Assembly (NCBI GenBank): GCA_026004675.1
Contig: BPJP01000005.1
Coordinates: 1 to 64,000 of the forward strand
DNA from: Gemmatales bacterium
GTDB lineage: Bacteria > Planctomycetota > Planctomycetia > Gemmatales > Gemmataceae
Direction: 5' to 3'
DNA: 64,000 bases
Positions 35,055-42,690 of the stretch are shown here, piece after piece. Each line of letters begins with the position of its first letter. Positions within the stretch are counted from its first letter, which is position 1. The notes beneath the pieces were generated by a model, which was given only the letters and a program-made list of their open reading frames with translations, was not told the origin of the DNA and searched no databases. The position numbers were made by a program, and so were the translations under genes.

Positions 35055-35510
35055 ATGGCAAATCTGAACAAGGTGTTATTGATCGGTCGGTTGACTCGGG
35101 ATCCGGAAATTCGCGTCTTCAGCAATGGAGGCAAAGTGGCCCATTTCGGTTTTGCAGTGAACAATCGCCGCCGTAATCCGCAGACAGGACAATGGGAGGA
35201 TGACCCCGTATTTCTCGACGTCGATGTTTTCAACCGGGGTGAATATGGCCGAATGGCCGACCATGCCGAACAATATCTGCGCAAAGGGCACCAGGCCTTT
35301 TTGGAGGGGCACCTCCGGCTCGATCAGTGGACAGGGCCTGACGGCAGCAAGCGTTCCAAGCTCAAGGTGGTCGTTGACAATATGCAGTTCCTCGAGCCGC
35401 GCGACCGCAGTGGCGGCGATCGGCAGGCTGGCGCTGCGACCGACTACGAAGAACCAGTCGGACGGGATTTCGAGCCGCCAGCGCCGACATCCGATGAAAT
35501 ACCGTTCTAA
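35055..35510 (+). CDS. ssb: Single-stranded DNA-binding protein
   Basis: 151 residues with an OB fold (NKVLLIGRLTRDPEIRV, FGFAVNNRRR, FLDVDVFNR, GHQAFLEGHLRLDQW) and a C-terminal tip DEIPF, the conserved partner-binding acidic end. It coats single-stranded DNA in replication and repair. It sits 90 bases after rpsF and upstream of rplI and dnaB. Confidence 0.96.
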   Translation: MANLNKVLLIGRLTRDPEIRVFSNGGKVAHFGFAVNNRRRNPQTGQWEDDPVFLDVDVFNRGEYGRMADHAEQYLRKGHQAFLEGHLRLDQWTGPDGSKRSKLKVVVDNMQFLEPRDRSGGDRQAGAATDYEEPVGRDFEPPAPTSDEIPF

Positions 35511-35600
35511 AAAGAACCAGGTTCCTCCGCCTTGCGAGGGTTCCTCGACGAGAAAGGTAACGCAGGGCGGGTGGCTCGCCGATTTGTTTTGGAGTGAACC

Positions 35601-36095
35601 ATGCCGGTCAAAAATCGACAACAAATTCGCAAAGGACCCCACGGCGGAGTGCAGATCGTCCTCACCGAGGATGTGCCACATTTGGGCAAGCAAGGAGACC
35701 TTGTGGAAGTCAAGCCAGGTTACGCGAGAAATTACTTGTTGCCCAACGGCCTGGCGACCATCCCCACCGAACACAACCTTCGCCTGCTCGAACGCTACAA
35801 AGAACGCGTCAAGCAGGCGCGGGAGGCGCGTATCGCCGATTTGCACGTCCTGGCCGAACAGATCCAGCGCGTTTCGTTGACGATCGAGGCCAATGCCAAC
35901 GAAGACGGGCACTTGTTCGGCTCGGTGGGCGCCAATGAAATCTCTCAGGCTTTGAAGGCGAAAAACCTCAACGTGGAACCGTCCATGGTTCGCCTGGAAG
36001 GACCGATCAAAGAGTGCGCCCTCTATGCAGTCAAATTACACCTCGGCTACGACATCGAAACCGAAGTGAAAGTGCTTGTGGTTCGCAAGAACTAA
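35601..36095 (+). CDS. rplI: 50S ribosomal protein bL9
   Basis: 164 residues. The N-terminal domain has the signature HLGKQGDLVEVKPGYARNYLLP, followed by a long connecting helix and C-terminal domain (GSVGANEISQAL, LHLGYDIETEVKV). An extra 15 or so residues precede the usual N-terminus (KNRQQIRKGPHGG). The next gene, dnaB, starts 28 bases on. Confidence 0.95.
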   Translation: MPVKNRQQIRKGPHGGVQIVLTEDVPHLGKQGDLVEVKPGYARNYLLPNGLATIPTEHNLRLLERYKERVKQAREARIADLHVLAEQIQRVSLTIEANANEDGHLFGSVGANEISQALKAKNLNVEPSMVRLEGPIKECALYAVKLHLGYDIETEVKVLVVRKN

Positions 36096-36123
36096 GCCCG
36101 TCCGCGAGACGGCAAGGACGACC

Positions 36124-37479
36124 ATGGCCGAGTTTGACCTGCACCGCCTGCCACCACATAGCCGGGATGCAGAGCGCAGCGTCCTGGGGAGTTTGTTGCG
36201 TGACAATAGCGTCATCGGCGATGTCATGCAAATCGTCCGCACGCAGAATTTCTACGTCGATGCGCACCAAAAGATCTTTCAGGCGATCGTTTCGCTTTAT
36301 GATGCGGGCAAGCCGGTCGATCTCGTCGTTTTGGCCGAAGAACTGAAGAAACTGAACCAAATCGAAGACATCGGCGGTTATGCCTACCTGGCGGAACTTT
36401 GGGATGCGGCACCGACGGCTGCCAATGCCGAACATTACGCCCTGATCGTTCGCGACAAGGCCATCGTTCGCCATTTGATTCACGCCAGCACCGAGATTCT
36501 GCGGGATGCGTATGATCAGAACATGCCCGCGGACGAACTGCTGGAAAGTGCGGAGCGCCGCATTCTTGACATCGCGCAAATGGGCATCATGGGGCAAACC
36601 TATAGCCTCAAAGATGCCTTGAGCGAAGCCTATGACCGCATTGACATCCGCCACCAGTCCGAGTTCACCTCGATCAGCGGCTTGCCGACCGGGTTCATCG
36701 ATCTGGATGAAAAAACGGCCGGGTTGCAGAATTCGGAACTGATCATTATTGCGGCTCGCCCAAGCCATGGCAAAACGGCTTTCGCGTTGAACGTCGCCCG
36801 GCATATCGCTGTCGAGGAAGGCTTCCCTGTCTTTTTCGTCAGCCTTGAACAATCCCGCATCGAACTGGCGGAGCGATTGCTCTGCATGCAAGCGCGTGTC
36901 GACAGTTTTAAACTCCGCAAAGGCCATCTCAATTCAGAAGACATGGAGAAACTCATGATCGCGGCGGACGAATTGCGCCGAGGTCAAATCTTCATCGACG
37001 ATACGCCAAGTCAAGGCTTGCTCCGTATTGCTGCGAATGCCCGCCGACTCAAGTTGCGCCATGGCATCCGCGCCGTCTTCATCGACTATCTCCAGCTTAT
37101 CGAGCCGGACAACCGTCGTGATAGCAGGCAAGAACAAGTTGCCAATCTTTCCCGACGTCTCAAATTCCTCGCTCGCGAACTGAAGATCCCCGTCGTGGCT
37201 TTGGCTCAGGTCAACCGCGGTGCGGAAGACCGCACCGATCATACCCCGCGGCTTTCGGACCTGCGCGAATCGGGCGCCATCGAGCAAGACGCTGACACCG
37301 TCTTTCTCCTCCATCGACCGGAAATGTATGAGCCGGGACAACACCAGGGGCTTATGGAAGTGCATATCGCCAAACAGCGCAACGGACCAACCGGCGAAAT
37401 CAATCTTACGTTCCTCAAGCAATACCTGCGTTTCGAAAATTACATTGCCGTCGACGCCCCTCTCGGTTTTGGGGAATAA
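36124..37479 (+). CDS. dnaB: Replicative DNA helicase DnaB
   Basis: 451 residues. The N-terminal domain (HSRDAERSVLGSLL, FYVDAHQKIFQAI) is followed by the RecA-like helicase core: ARPSHGKTAFALNVA (Walker A), FVSLEQSRIELAERLL, AVFIDYLQLI (Walker B) and LRESGAIEQDAD. The hexamer unwinds DNA at the fork. The ATG at 36124 is the family start. It closes the rplY-dnaB operon. Confidence 0.97.
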   Translation: MAEFDLHRLPPHSRDAERSVLGSLLRDNSVIGDVMQIVRTQNFYVDAHQKIFQAIVSLYDAGKPVDLVVLAEELKKLNQIEDIGGYAYLAELWDAAPTAANAEHYALIVRDKAIVRHLIHASTEILRDAYDQNMPADELLESAERRILDIAQMGIMGQTYSLKDALSEAYDRIDIRHQSEFTSISGLPTGFIDLDEKTAGLQNSELIIIAARPSHGKTAFALNVARHIAVEEGFPVFFVSLEQSRIELAERLLCMQARVDSFKLRKGHLNSEDMEKLMIAADELRRGQIFIDDTPSQGLLRIAANARRLKLRHGIRAVFIDYLQLIEPDNRRDSRQEQVANLSRRLKFLARELKIPVVALAQVNRGAEDRTDHTPRLSDLRESGAIEQDADTVFLLHRPEMYEPGQHQGLMEVHIAKQRNGPTGEINLTFLKQYLRFENYIAVDAPLGFGE

Positions 37480-37515
37480 CGTGTTCGCTCTCCTGCGTTT
37501 GCCGCGGGCTTGTTC

Positions 37516-38919
37516 CTATTTGGGCGAACGGTGTCCGCTGTTTTTCAAATACCGGGCAATGTCGGCAGCCAGCACGCTGGCTCGTTCCGTGCAGTCATTC
37601 AGCGCGACGCCATGGTAGGCATTGCCTGCCAAAAACAGTCCTGGATACTTCTGCAATCGGCGTTCGACCCGCGCGACACGTTCCCGATGGCCAAGCAGGT
37701 ACTGGGGAATGGCCCGGTCCCAGCGGACGATATGGTGAAACACCGGTGCGGCGACGATGCCCAAAGCGTCATGGAGTTGCGCTCGAACCGCTTGTAATAA
37801 TCGGTCATCTTCCCAGCCGGCGACTTCGGGCCGGTTCCAACCTCCGCACATGGCACGTAAAAGTACCATCCCCCCTGGCGCCCTTCGCGGATAGATCGAC
37901 GAACACCACTGCACGCCGAGCACCTCCGTCCTTGCTCGCTGAGGAATGATATAACCGAAGCCGTTCAAGTGATGGGGCACGTCGTCTCGGCGGAACCCAA
38001 GCGCGACAACAGCCAAACGATTGTAGGCAATCGCACCGATCTCATTCGCTAATTCCGTATCGAAATCTGCCAGGAGGGCCGCTTGTTGGTAAGCCGGACA
38101 AGCCAGAACAACCACGTCGCCGTACCATACCTCTTGTCCGTCGCCGCGAACCGCCCAAAGTCCCTGTGGTCGGCTCCAGAAAACCTGGCGAATGCAAACA
38201 CCATACACTGGCCGCAGTTTCAAACGATCGGCCAGCGTCTCGACCAGCAGTCGAAGCCCGTCCGCGAACGACCACATGCTCCCTCGGCGTTCGCCCCGGG
38301 ATGAGGAGTCGGCTCGTCTTTGCCTGGACGTGACCGAAAGCCCCTTGCTCACGCTGCCATAGATTTTTTCCCACTCCACCAGGCGGGGAAAACAAGCGGT
38401 CATGCTCAAACGGCTTGGATCGCCTGCATAAATGCCGGTGACCAGAGCGTCAGCGAGAAGCTCCGCTGCCTCGCGCCCTGCACGACGGCGAACAAAGGCA
38501 TCGACAGTCTCGTCCTTCGCGTGACTTCGAGGCCGACGGAACCGTTCGCAGAGCAGGTTGACCTTGCCACGCCAACTCAGCAGATCGCTTTGGATGAAGT
38601 CGATCAGCCCGCCGGGCAACGGTACCAGCCGATTCTGCAAACACAAATACCGAAATCGGCGTGCGGCGTCGCTTGCGGGTATCAACTGTCGTTCCAGCCC
38701 CAGATCGTGGCTTAACGCCAGAGTGGATGGTTTGTTGTCAAGAAAGCCGTTCGGTCCCAGCTCGACACTGAAACCATCTTGCCGGTGCGTCCAGATCGTG
38801 CCGCCGGGCCGACCGAGACGCTCGAGTACCGTAATCACACCGTCGGGAAAAATTGCTTGCAAGCGATAGGCCAACGACAGGCCCGAAATGCCGGCGCCGA
38901 CGATGATGACTTTTTTCAT
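37516..38919 (-). CDS. hemG: Protoporphyrinogen oxidase (HemG/HemY type)
   Basis: 467 residues. It has the FAD-binding start KKVIIVGAGISGLSLAYRL, a flavin amine oxidase motif (LERLGRPGGTIWTH), FSVELGPNGFLDN and a C-terminal FAD contact (GLFLAGNAYHGVALNDC). It is the oxygen-dependent type (HemY), oxidising protoporphyrinogen IX to protoporphyrin IX. hemC and cobA-hemD lie elsewhere in this window. The product may be membrane-associated. An ATG at 38931 would add four residues. Confidence 0.92.
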   Translation of the reverse strand: MKKVIIVGAGISGLSLAYRLQAIFPDGVITVLERLGRPGGTIWTHRQDGFSVELGPNGFLDNKPSTLALSHDLGLERQLIPASDAARRFRYLCLQNRLVPLPGGLIDFIQSDLLSWRGKVNLLCERFRRPRSHAKDETVDAFVRRRAGREAAELLADALVTGIYAGDPSRLSMTACFPRLVEWEKIYGSVSKGLSVTSRQRRADSSSRGERRGSMWSFADGLRLLVETLADRLKLRPVYGVCIRQVFWSRPQGLWAVRGDGQEVWYGDVVVLACPAYQQAALLADFDTELANEIGAIAYNRLAVVALGFRRDDVPHHLNGFGYIIPQRARTEVLGVQWCSSIYPRRAPGGMVLLRAMCGGWNRPEVAGWEDDRLLQAVRAQLHDALGIVAAPVFHHIVRWDRAIPQYLLGHRERVARVERRLQKYPGLFLAGNAYHGVALNDCTERASVLAADIARYLKNSGHRSPK

Positions 38920-38948
38920 GGCAATCGGCAATCAGACGGACGCGAAAG

Positions 38949-38985
38949 TTCCTCTCGAGTCTTTAAGGCCGGGACTCGAGAGGAA
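38949..38985. terminator. 13-bp perfect inverted repeat
   Basis: TTCCTCTCGAGTC pairs perfectly with GACTCGAGAGGAA across an 11-base loop. It lies between the DUF1080 gene and hemG, both on the minus strand. There is no U-tract after the hairpin, so it may be a processed end, an attenuator or an operator for hemG instead of a classical terminator. Confidence 0.5.
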
Positions 38986-39027
38986 GTCCTACCAAAAATG
39001 TCGGCGTCTGGGTTCGGATGGACGGAT

Positions 39028-39663
39028 TCATTTCAGTTCCTTGACACGGAGATTACGGAACTCGACGTGGGCGCCGTGACCAAGGAAACCGATGGGTGCT
39101 TTCTTGCGTTTGGCCGGACCTTCCAGCCCTTTGACCTTGGAAATATCGACATCAACGACCACTGCACCATTGACCTTGACGGTCCAATGGGTGCCTCGAA
39201 CGGTGATTTCTTCGGAATTCCATTCGCCGGCTTTTTTGGTATGGCCTCGTTTGGCCGGCACTTTGCAATAGATGGAGCCATGGTACTGGCAAGGTTTGAG
39301 TTTTTGGTATTTGGGGGCGTAGTCGTCGAGGATTTGGATTTCATGTCCGCGAATCGAAACACCGTTGTTGCCGCCGGGTTCGAGGCGGAATTCGAAGCGA
39401 AAAATCATGTCGCCAAATTCTTTTTCGGTAAAAATGTTGCCGCCCCCTTTTTTCTTGCAGATAAGGATGCCGTTCTTGGCCTCGTAGCCGTCGGTTTTTC
39501 CTTTCCATCCCTTGAGAGAAGAGCCGTCGAAAATGCTTACAAAGCCCTCTTCCGCTTCCGTTTTCGATGGCTGCGTTTTACCCTCGGGTTTGGCGTTACC
39601 GACATAGAAAAAGCAAGCAGCGAACAGGCAGCCCGACAGGAAAAAGCTGATTCGACGCATCAT
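39028..39663 (-). CDS. Secreted DUF1080 (3-keto-disaccharide hydrolase-like) protein
   Basis: 211 residues. A signal sequence (RRISFFLSGCLFAACFFYVGNA, about residues 2-24) precedes a single DUF1080 domain: FVSIFDGSSLKGWKG, FEFRLEPGGNNGVSIRG, HVEFRNLRVKEL. The beta-sandwich fold resembles concanavalin-type glucanases and is very common among planctomycete secreted proteins; some members hydrolyse 3-keto-glycosides. The ATG at 39663 has GGAGGGC upstream; ATG 39660 is equally possible. Confidence 0.9.
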   Translation of the reverse strand: MMRRISFFLSGCLFAACFFYVGNAKPEGKTQPSKTEAEEGFVSIFDGSSLKGWKGKTDGYEAKNGILICKKKGGGNIFTEKEFGDMIFRFEFRLEPGGNNGVSIRGHEIQILDDYAPKYQKLKPCQYHGSIYCKVPAKRGHTKKAGEWNSEEITVRGTHWTVKVNGAVVVDVDISKVKGLEGPAKRKKAPIGFLGHGAHVEFRNLRVKELK

Positions 39664-39829
39664 GGTATTGCCCTCCGGTTCAAGAACGCGTTCTGATTCC
39701 GCCATGTTATGCGGGGTTGGCGGGGAAATCCACAAATCTGGAGGCGCTCCGAGCTCAACGTCCAAAACGCACGACATCGGTCTCAGAGATGGCAGCGGAG
39801 CAAAAGAAGGCGGGAGTAAACGTCATCCC

Positions 39830-40870
39830 CTAGGAGCGATTGCGATAGCGAGCGCTGACCCGCTCGAGAAAACGTCTTTCTTCGGCGGTAAGGGAATTCA
39901 GTCCTTCGCGTTTTACTTTTTCCAGCAGTTCATCCATTCGGCGTTCCTCGGCTTCGCGCTCTTGTTGTTCGCGCTGCATACGTTTGGCGGCGCGTTTCTG
40001 CTTCCACCTTTGCCAGAAACTTTGCCGGCGACGCCGTGGAGGCGTTGCTTCGTCCCGCTCCAGACTGGTATATCCTTGAGTAAAGTCGTAGCCGAACAAA
40101 GACTCTTCGCCGCCGGTTTCCAGCATCAGCCACTGGTTTTTGCAGGTAGTATAGATGAACCATGCCAGAAAAATGAACAGTGGTTCGACGACAATGATGG
40201 AATAGACGCCAATGACAAACATGACACCGAAACCGGCATAGATCGCGTATTCCGTCGCCAGGCGATAACCGTAGCGAGGCCAAAGAAGGCATTGCAGCAT
40301 TCTGCCGCCATCGAGTGGAAAACCTGGCAAGCACACGTTCAGCAAGAACAAAAACCAATTCAACCAGAAGACGCGTGCCAGAAGGACTGGCATCGGTTGC
40401 GATACCAGGATACCTCCCAGTTCGACAGAATGGGGAATGTTGACCGGCAAAGGATTCCACCACGGATTGAACGGCGGTGTGAAGTGATAGACCAAGGCTA
40501 AGGTCGCCCCCGATGCGACACAAAGCATGAGGTTGACCGCAGGACCGCAAGCGGCCGTGATGAAATTCGCACGAGGCGTGTGCGGTACGTCTACCGAGGC
40601 CAGTCCGCCAAGAGGCCATAAAAGGATTTCCTGGGCGTCGCCTTCCACAGCGCGCGCCCCGAAACAATGGCCGAATTCATGAAGCAGAACGGAAAAGAAC
40701 AAAATGGCCATCAAGATCGCCGCCTGGAGTGCGACTCCCTCGACTGCTTCCTCGTGCGTCGAGTAGCGCAAAATCATGGCGAGCACGATCAACGGAAACA
40801 AAATGTGGATGCGAATATTGACGCCGAACAATCGGCCAAAGGGCATCGACCAGGAAAACGGATCACGCAT
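39830..40870 (-). CDS. M50 site-2-protease family metalloprotease
   Basis: 346 residues with several membrane helices, the zinc motif HEFGH at about residue 64 and the third ligand in NVCLPGFPLDGGRML. Such proteases cut within the membrane, usually to release regulators. The C-terminal 90 residues are cytosolic, basic and coiled coil (WQRWKQKRAAKRMQREQQER), which is unusual for the family. Target unknown. Confidence 0.9.
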   Translation of the reverse strand: MRDPFSWSMPFGRLFGVNIRIHILFPLIVLAMILRYSTHEEAVEGVALQAAILMAILFFSVLLHEFGHCFGARAVEGDAQEILLWPLGGLASVDVPHTPRANFITAACGPAVNLMLCVASGATLALVYHFTPPFNPWWNPLPVNIPHSVELGGILVSQPMPVLLARVFWLNWFLFLLNVCLPGFPLDGGRMLQCLLWPRYGYRLATEYAIYAGFGVMFVIGVYSIIVVEPLFIFLAWFIYTTCKNQWLMLETGGEESLFGYDFTQGYTSLERDEATPPRRRRQSFWQRWKQKRAAKRMQREQQEREAEERRMDELLEKVKREGLNSLTAEERRFLERVSARYRNRS

Positions 40871-40995
40871 TGACGGCTACCTTCAACGGGCGTAGTGAAA
40901 ACGCATGTATGAAAAATCTTACCATGTCGTCAGATCATGCAAAACGCAAAAAGCGCGTTTCCCTCCTCGAGGTCTTCCAAAAGGCGAGGCCGACG

Positions 40996-41208
40996 TTAAG
41001 CACAATCCTCTTTCAAGCGGCGCAACTGCTGCCCAAGCCGGTCCGTGGCTCGAATGACGGCATCGACCTGCAAGACGAGCGGATCCCAATACGTTTCTTC
41101 AAAATCGCGTTGGGCGACGTCTTTCCATTTCGATTGTACCCATTGCCATTGTGCTTTCAGCGTTTTCATGGCGTCGTAAAGCTTGCCCCGTCCGGTATCC
41201 AGCGCCAC
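40996..41208 (-). CDS. Small helical protein, WXG100-like, third gene of cluster
   Basis: 70 residues starting at GTG 41208 behind GGAGGAGGTG. The start lies two bases after the last base of the upstream stop (TAG at 41210-41212), so translation is coupled. The sequence is helical with spaced tryptophans (LKAQWQWVQSKWKDVAQRDF, ETYWDPLVLQVDAV), resembling the W-x-D/G turn of WXG100 proteins. It has no signal peptide. I do not recognise a named family; the relation to WXG100 is inferred from size, tryptophans and neighbours. Confidence 0.6.
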   Translation of the reverse strand: MALDTGRGKLYDAMKTLKAQWQWVQSKWKDVAQRDFEETYWDPLVLQVDAVIRATDRLGQQLRRLKEDCA

Positions 41209-41209
41209 T

Positions 41210-41818
41210 CTACACCTCCTCCGGTTCATCGACTTGTTGCCTGCTTGACGACGTGTCAGGGGCGACAATCGTTGCCTGACTGGAGTTGTCGGCCGGCTCG
41301 GCCTGGGAAGACGGGCCAGCTGACATTGGCGTCGCCGGTGCCATTAGCCGAGTGTACTCCTCCAAAGCTTTCAGTCTCTGTTCCATCTGAGCGCAAGCGC
41401 GGACGAGTTCGATTTCAAGGGTATGCTGCAAAAGCCGAGCTTTCGCCTGATACTCGTCGACGGCCCGACGCAGAAGTGGTCCCCAACGCCGCGAATTCGC
41501 CAATTTCTGTTCCGCTTCGCGCAACCGCCGAGCGGCGCGTTCGAAAGCTTCCTCCTGTTCGCTGCAGTCAGGACGCCGCCCCAATACGCGCATCATCTTG
41601 CGCTGCGCCAGATTCTTCTTGGCAGCAGCGTATTCTTCCTGGCGGATGCGTAATTGTTTTTGCCAATGCTTCAACTGCTCTTCCAGCCAGGAAAAGGCGC
41701 GTTGGATTTCCATTTCATTGGCCGATAACGCCTCTTTGGCTTCTTCACCGAAGACCTCTATTTGACCTTTGAAGCGACGCAAGGCGTCGATCGACGTCAA
41801 CTTGGCGGATGGTTCCAT
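41210..41818 (-). CDS. Coiled-coil protein, second gene of WXG100 cluster
   Basis: 202 residues, nearly all helix: a short N-terminal segment (SIDALRRFKGQIEVFGEE), a long charged coiled coil (about 40-160, with LKHWQKQLRIRQEEYAAAK) and a disordered Ser/Thr/Pro-rich tail. There is no membrane helix. It lies between the WXG100 gene (23-base gap) and the small third gene. It could be a partner or substrate of an ESX-like system, or a chaperone. Function unknown. Confidence 0.7.
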   Translation of the reverse strand: MEPSAKLTSIDALRRFKGQIEVFGEEAKEALSANEMEIQRAFSWLEEQLKHWQKQLRIRQEEYAAAKKNLAQRKMMRVLGRRPDCSEQEEAFERAARRLREAEQKLANSRRWGPLLRRAVDEYQAKARLLQHTLEIELVRACAQMEQRLKALEEYTRLMAPATPMSAGPSSQAEPADNSSQATIVAPDTSSSRQQVDEPEEV

Positions 41819-41840
41819 GGCGGCACGGCGTTGATTGTGG

Positions 41841-42113
41841 TTATTTCTGCTGCAAGTATTGCTCGATTTTTTCAGCCTTGCGCATCAGAAATGGAATGTG
41901 CTGGTTCGTCGCCTGGAGAAAACGATTGACGACCTTCATCGTCTGCGTGAACTCCTCGACGAATTTCTCGTGTTCCTGGTCGCGCCAGCTTTCTCCCAGG
42001 CGGATCAACTGACCTTGCAATGCCGACATCTGGTTAAGCAAGTCATTGTTGAAGCGTTTCAAGGCGGCAGCGAAGCGGCGAAGTTCTTCCGGATTGACGA
42101 TGGCTTGTGCCAT
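41841..42113 (-). CDS. WXG100-family protein
   Basis: 90 residues starting at ATG 42113. Two helices are separated by a turn with SWRDQEHEKF in place of W-x-G, the variant common outside Firmicutes and Actinobacteria (RFAAALKRFNNDLL, FVEEFTQTMKVVNRFL). WXG100 proteins form four-helix dimers and many are exported by type VII secretion. The C-terminal export tail YxxxD/E is not present: it ends with MRKAEKIEQYLQQK. Export is therefore unproven. It is first of three genes. Confidence 0.85.
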   Translation of the reverse strand: MAQAIVNPEELRRFAAALKRFNNDLLNQMSALQGQLIRLGESWRDQEHEKFVEEFTQTMKVVNRFLQATNQHIPFLMRKAEKIEQYLQQK

Positions 42114-42250
42114 GATGTGCCTCGAATAAGATAACCCAACCACGCGCCGGCTTCCCGCATCCATCACTGTAACGGGATAGATGGTTTCTGTAAAGCGACC
42201 GTTTCGAGGCGAAGCGGCGCCTGGGCGAAGTCGCCCCCAAGGAGAAGACC

Positions 42251-42562
42251 ATGATTCACGTCATTGCTACGATCGAAGTGCATCCGGGGAAACGCGATGC
42301 TTTTCTGGAAGAATTCCGGAAAATCATGCCAACGGTGCGGGCCGAAACAGGTTGTCTCGAATATGGGCCAGCGGTCGACTTCCCAAGCGACATCGCCGCC
42401 CAGACGCCGATTCGGGAAAACGTCGTCACGATCGTTGAGAAATGGGATTCGCTTGATGCCTTGAAAGCTCACCTGGCGGCGCCGCATATGGCCGAATACC
42501 GGAACCGTGTCAAAGACATCGTGCAATCGGTACAATTGCAGATCCTGCAACCCGTTTCCTGA
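42251..42562 (+). CDS. Antibiotic biosynthesis monooxygenase (ABM)-domain protein
   Basis: 103 residues: MIHVIATIEVHPGKRDAFLE at the start, ETGCLEYGPAVD, and an H-containing AHLAAPHMAEY. The dimeric alpha/beta barrel fold is used by quinol monooxygenases such as YgiN and by haem-degrading enzymes. The substrate is not evident. Purine-rich GGAGAAG precedes the ATG. Confidence 0.85.
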   Translation: MIHVIATIEVHPGKRDAFLEEFRKIMPTVRAETGCLEYGPAVDFPSDIAAQTPIRENVVTIVEKWDSLDALKAHLAAPHMAEYRNRVKDIVQSVQLQILQPVS

Positions 42563-42690
42563 CATGAAACCGGCCATTTCGCCCAGTCGGCCAGCAGGCG
42601 CGACGACTTTTCGATAGCCCCGGCGATTCATAAATTTCCACTTTACGAACTATCACCCAACGAGAGCTGCTGTTAGATCGGGAAACATAC

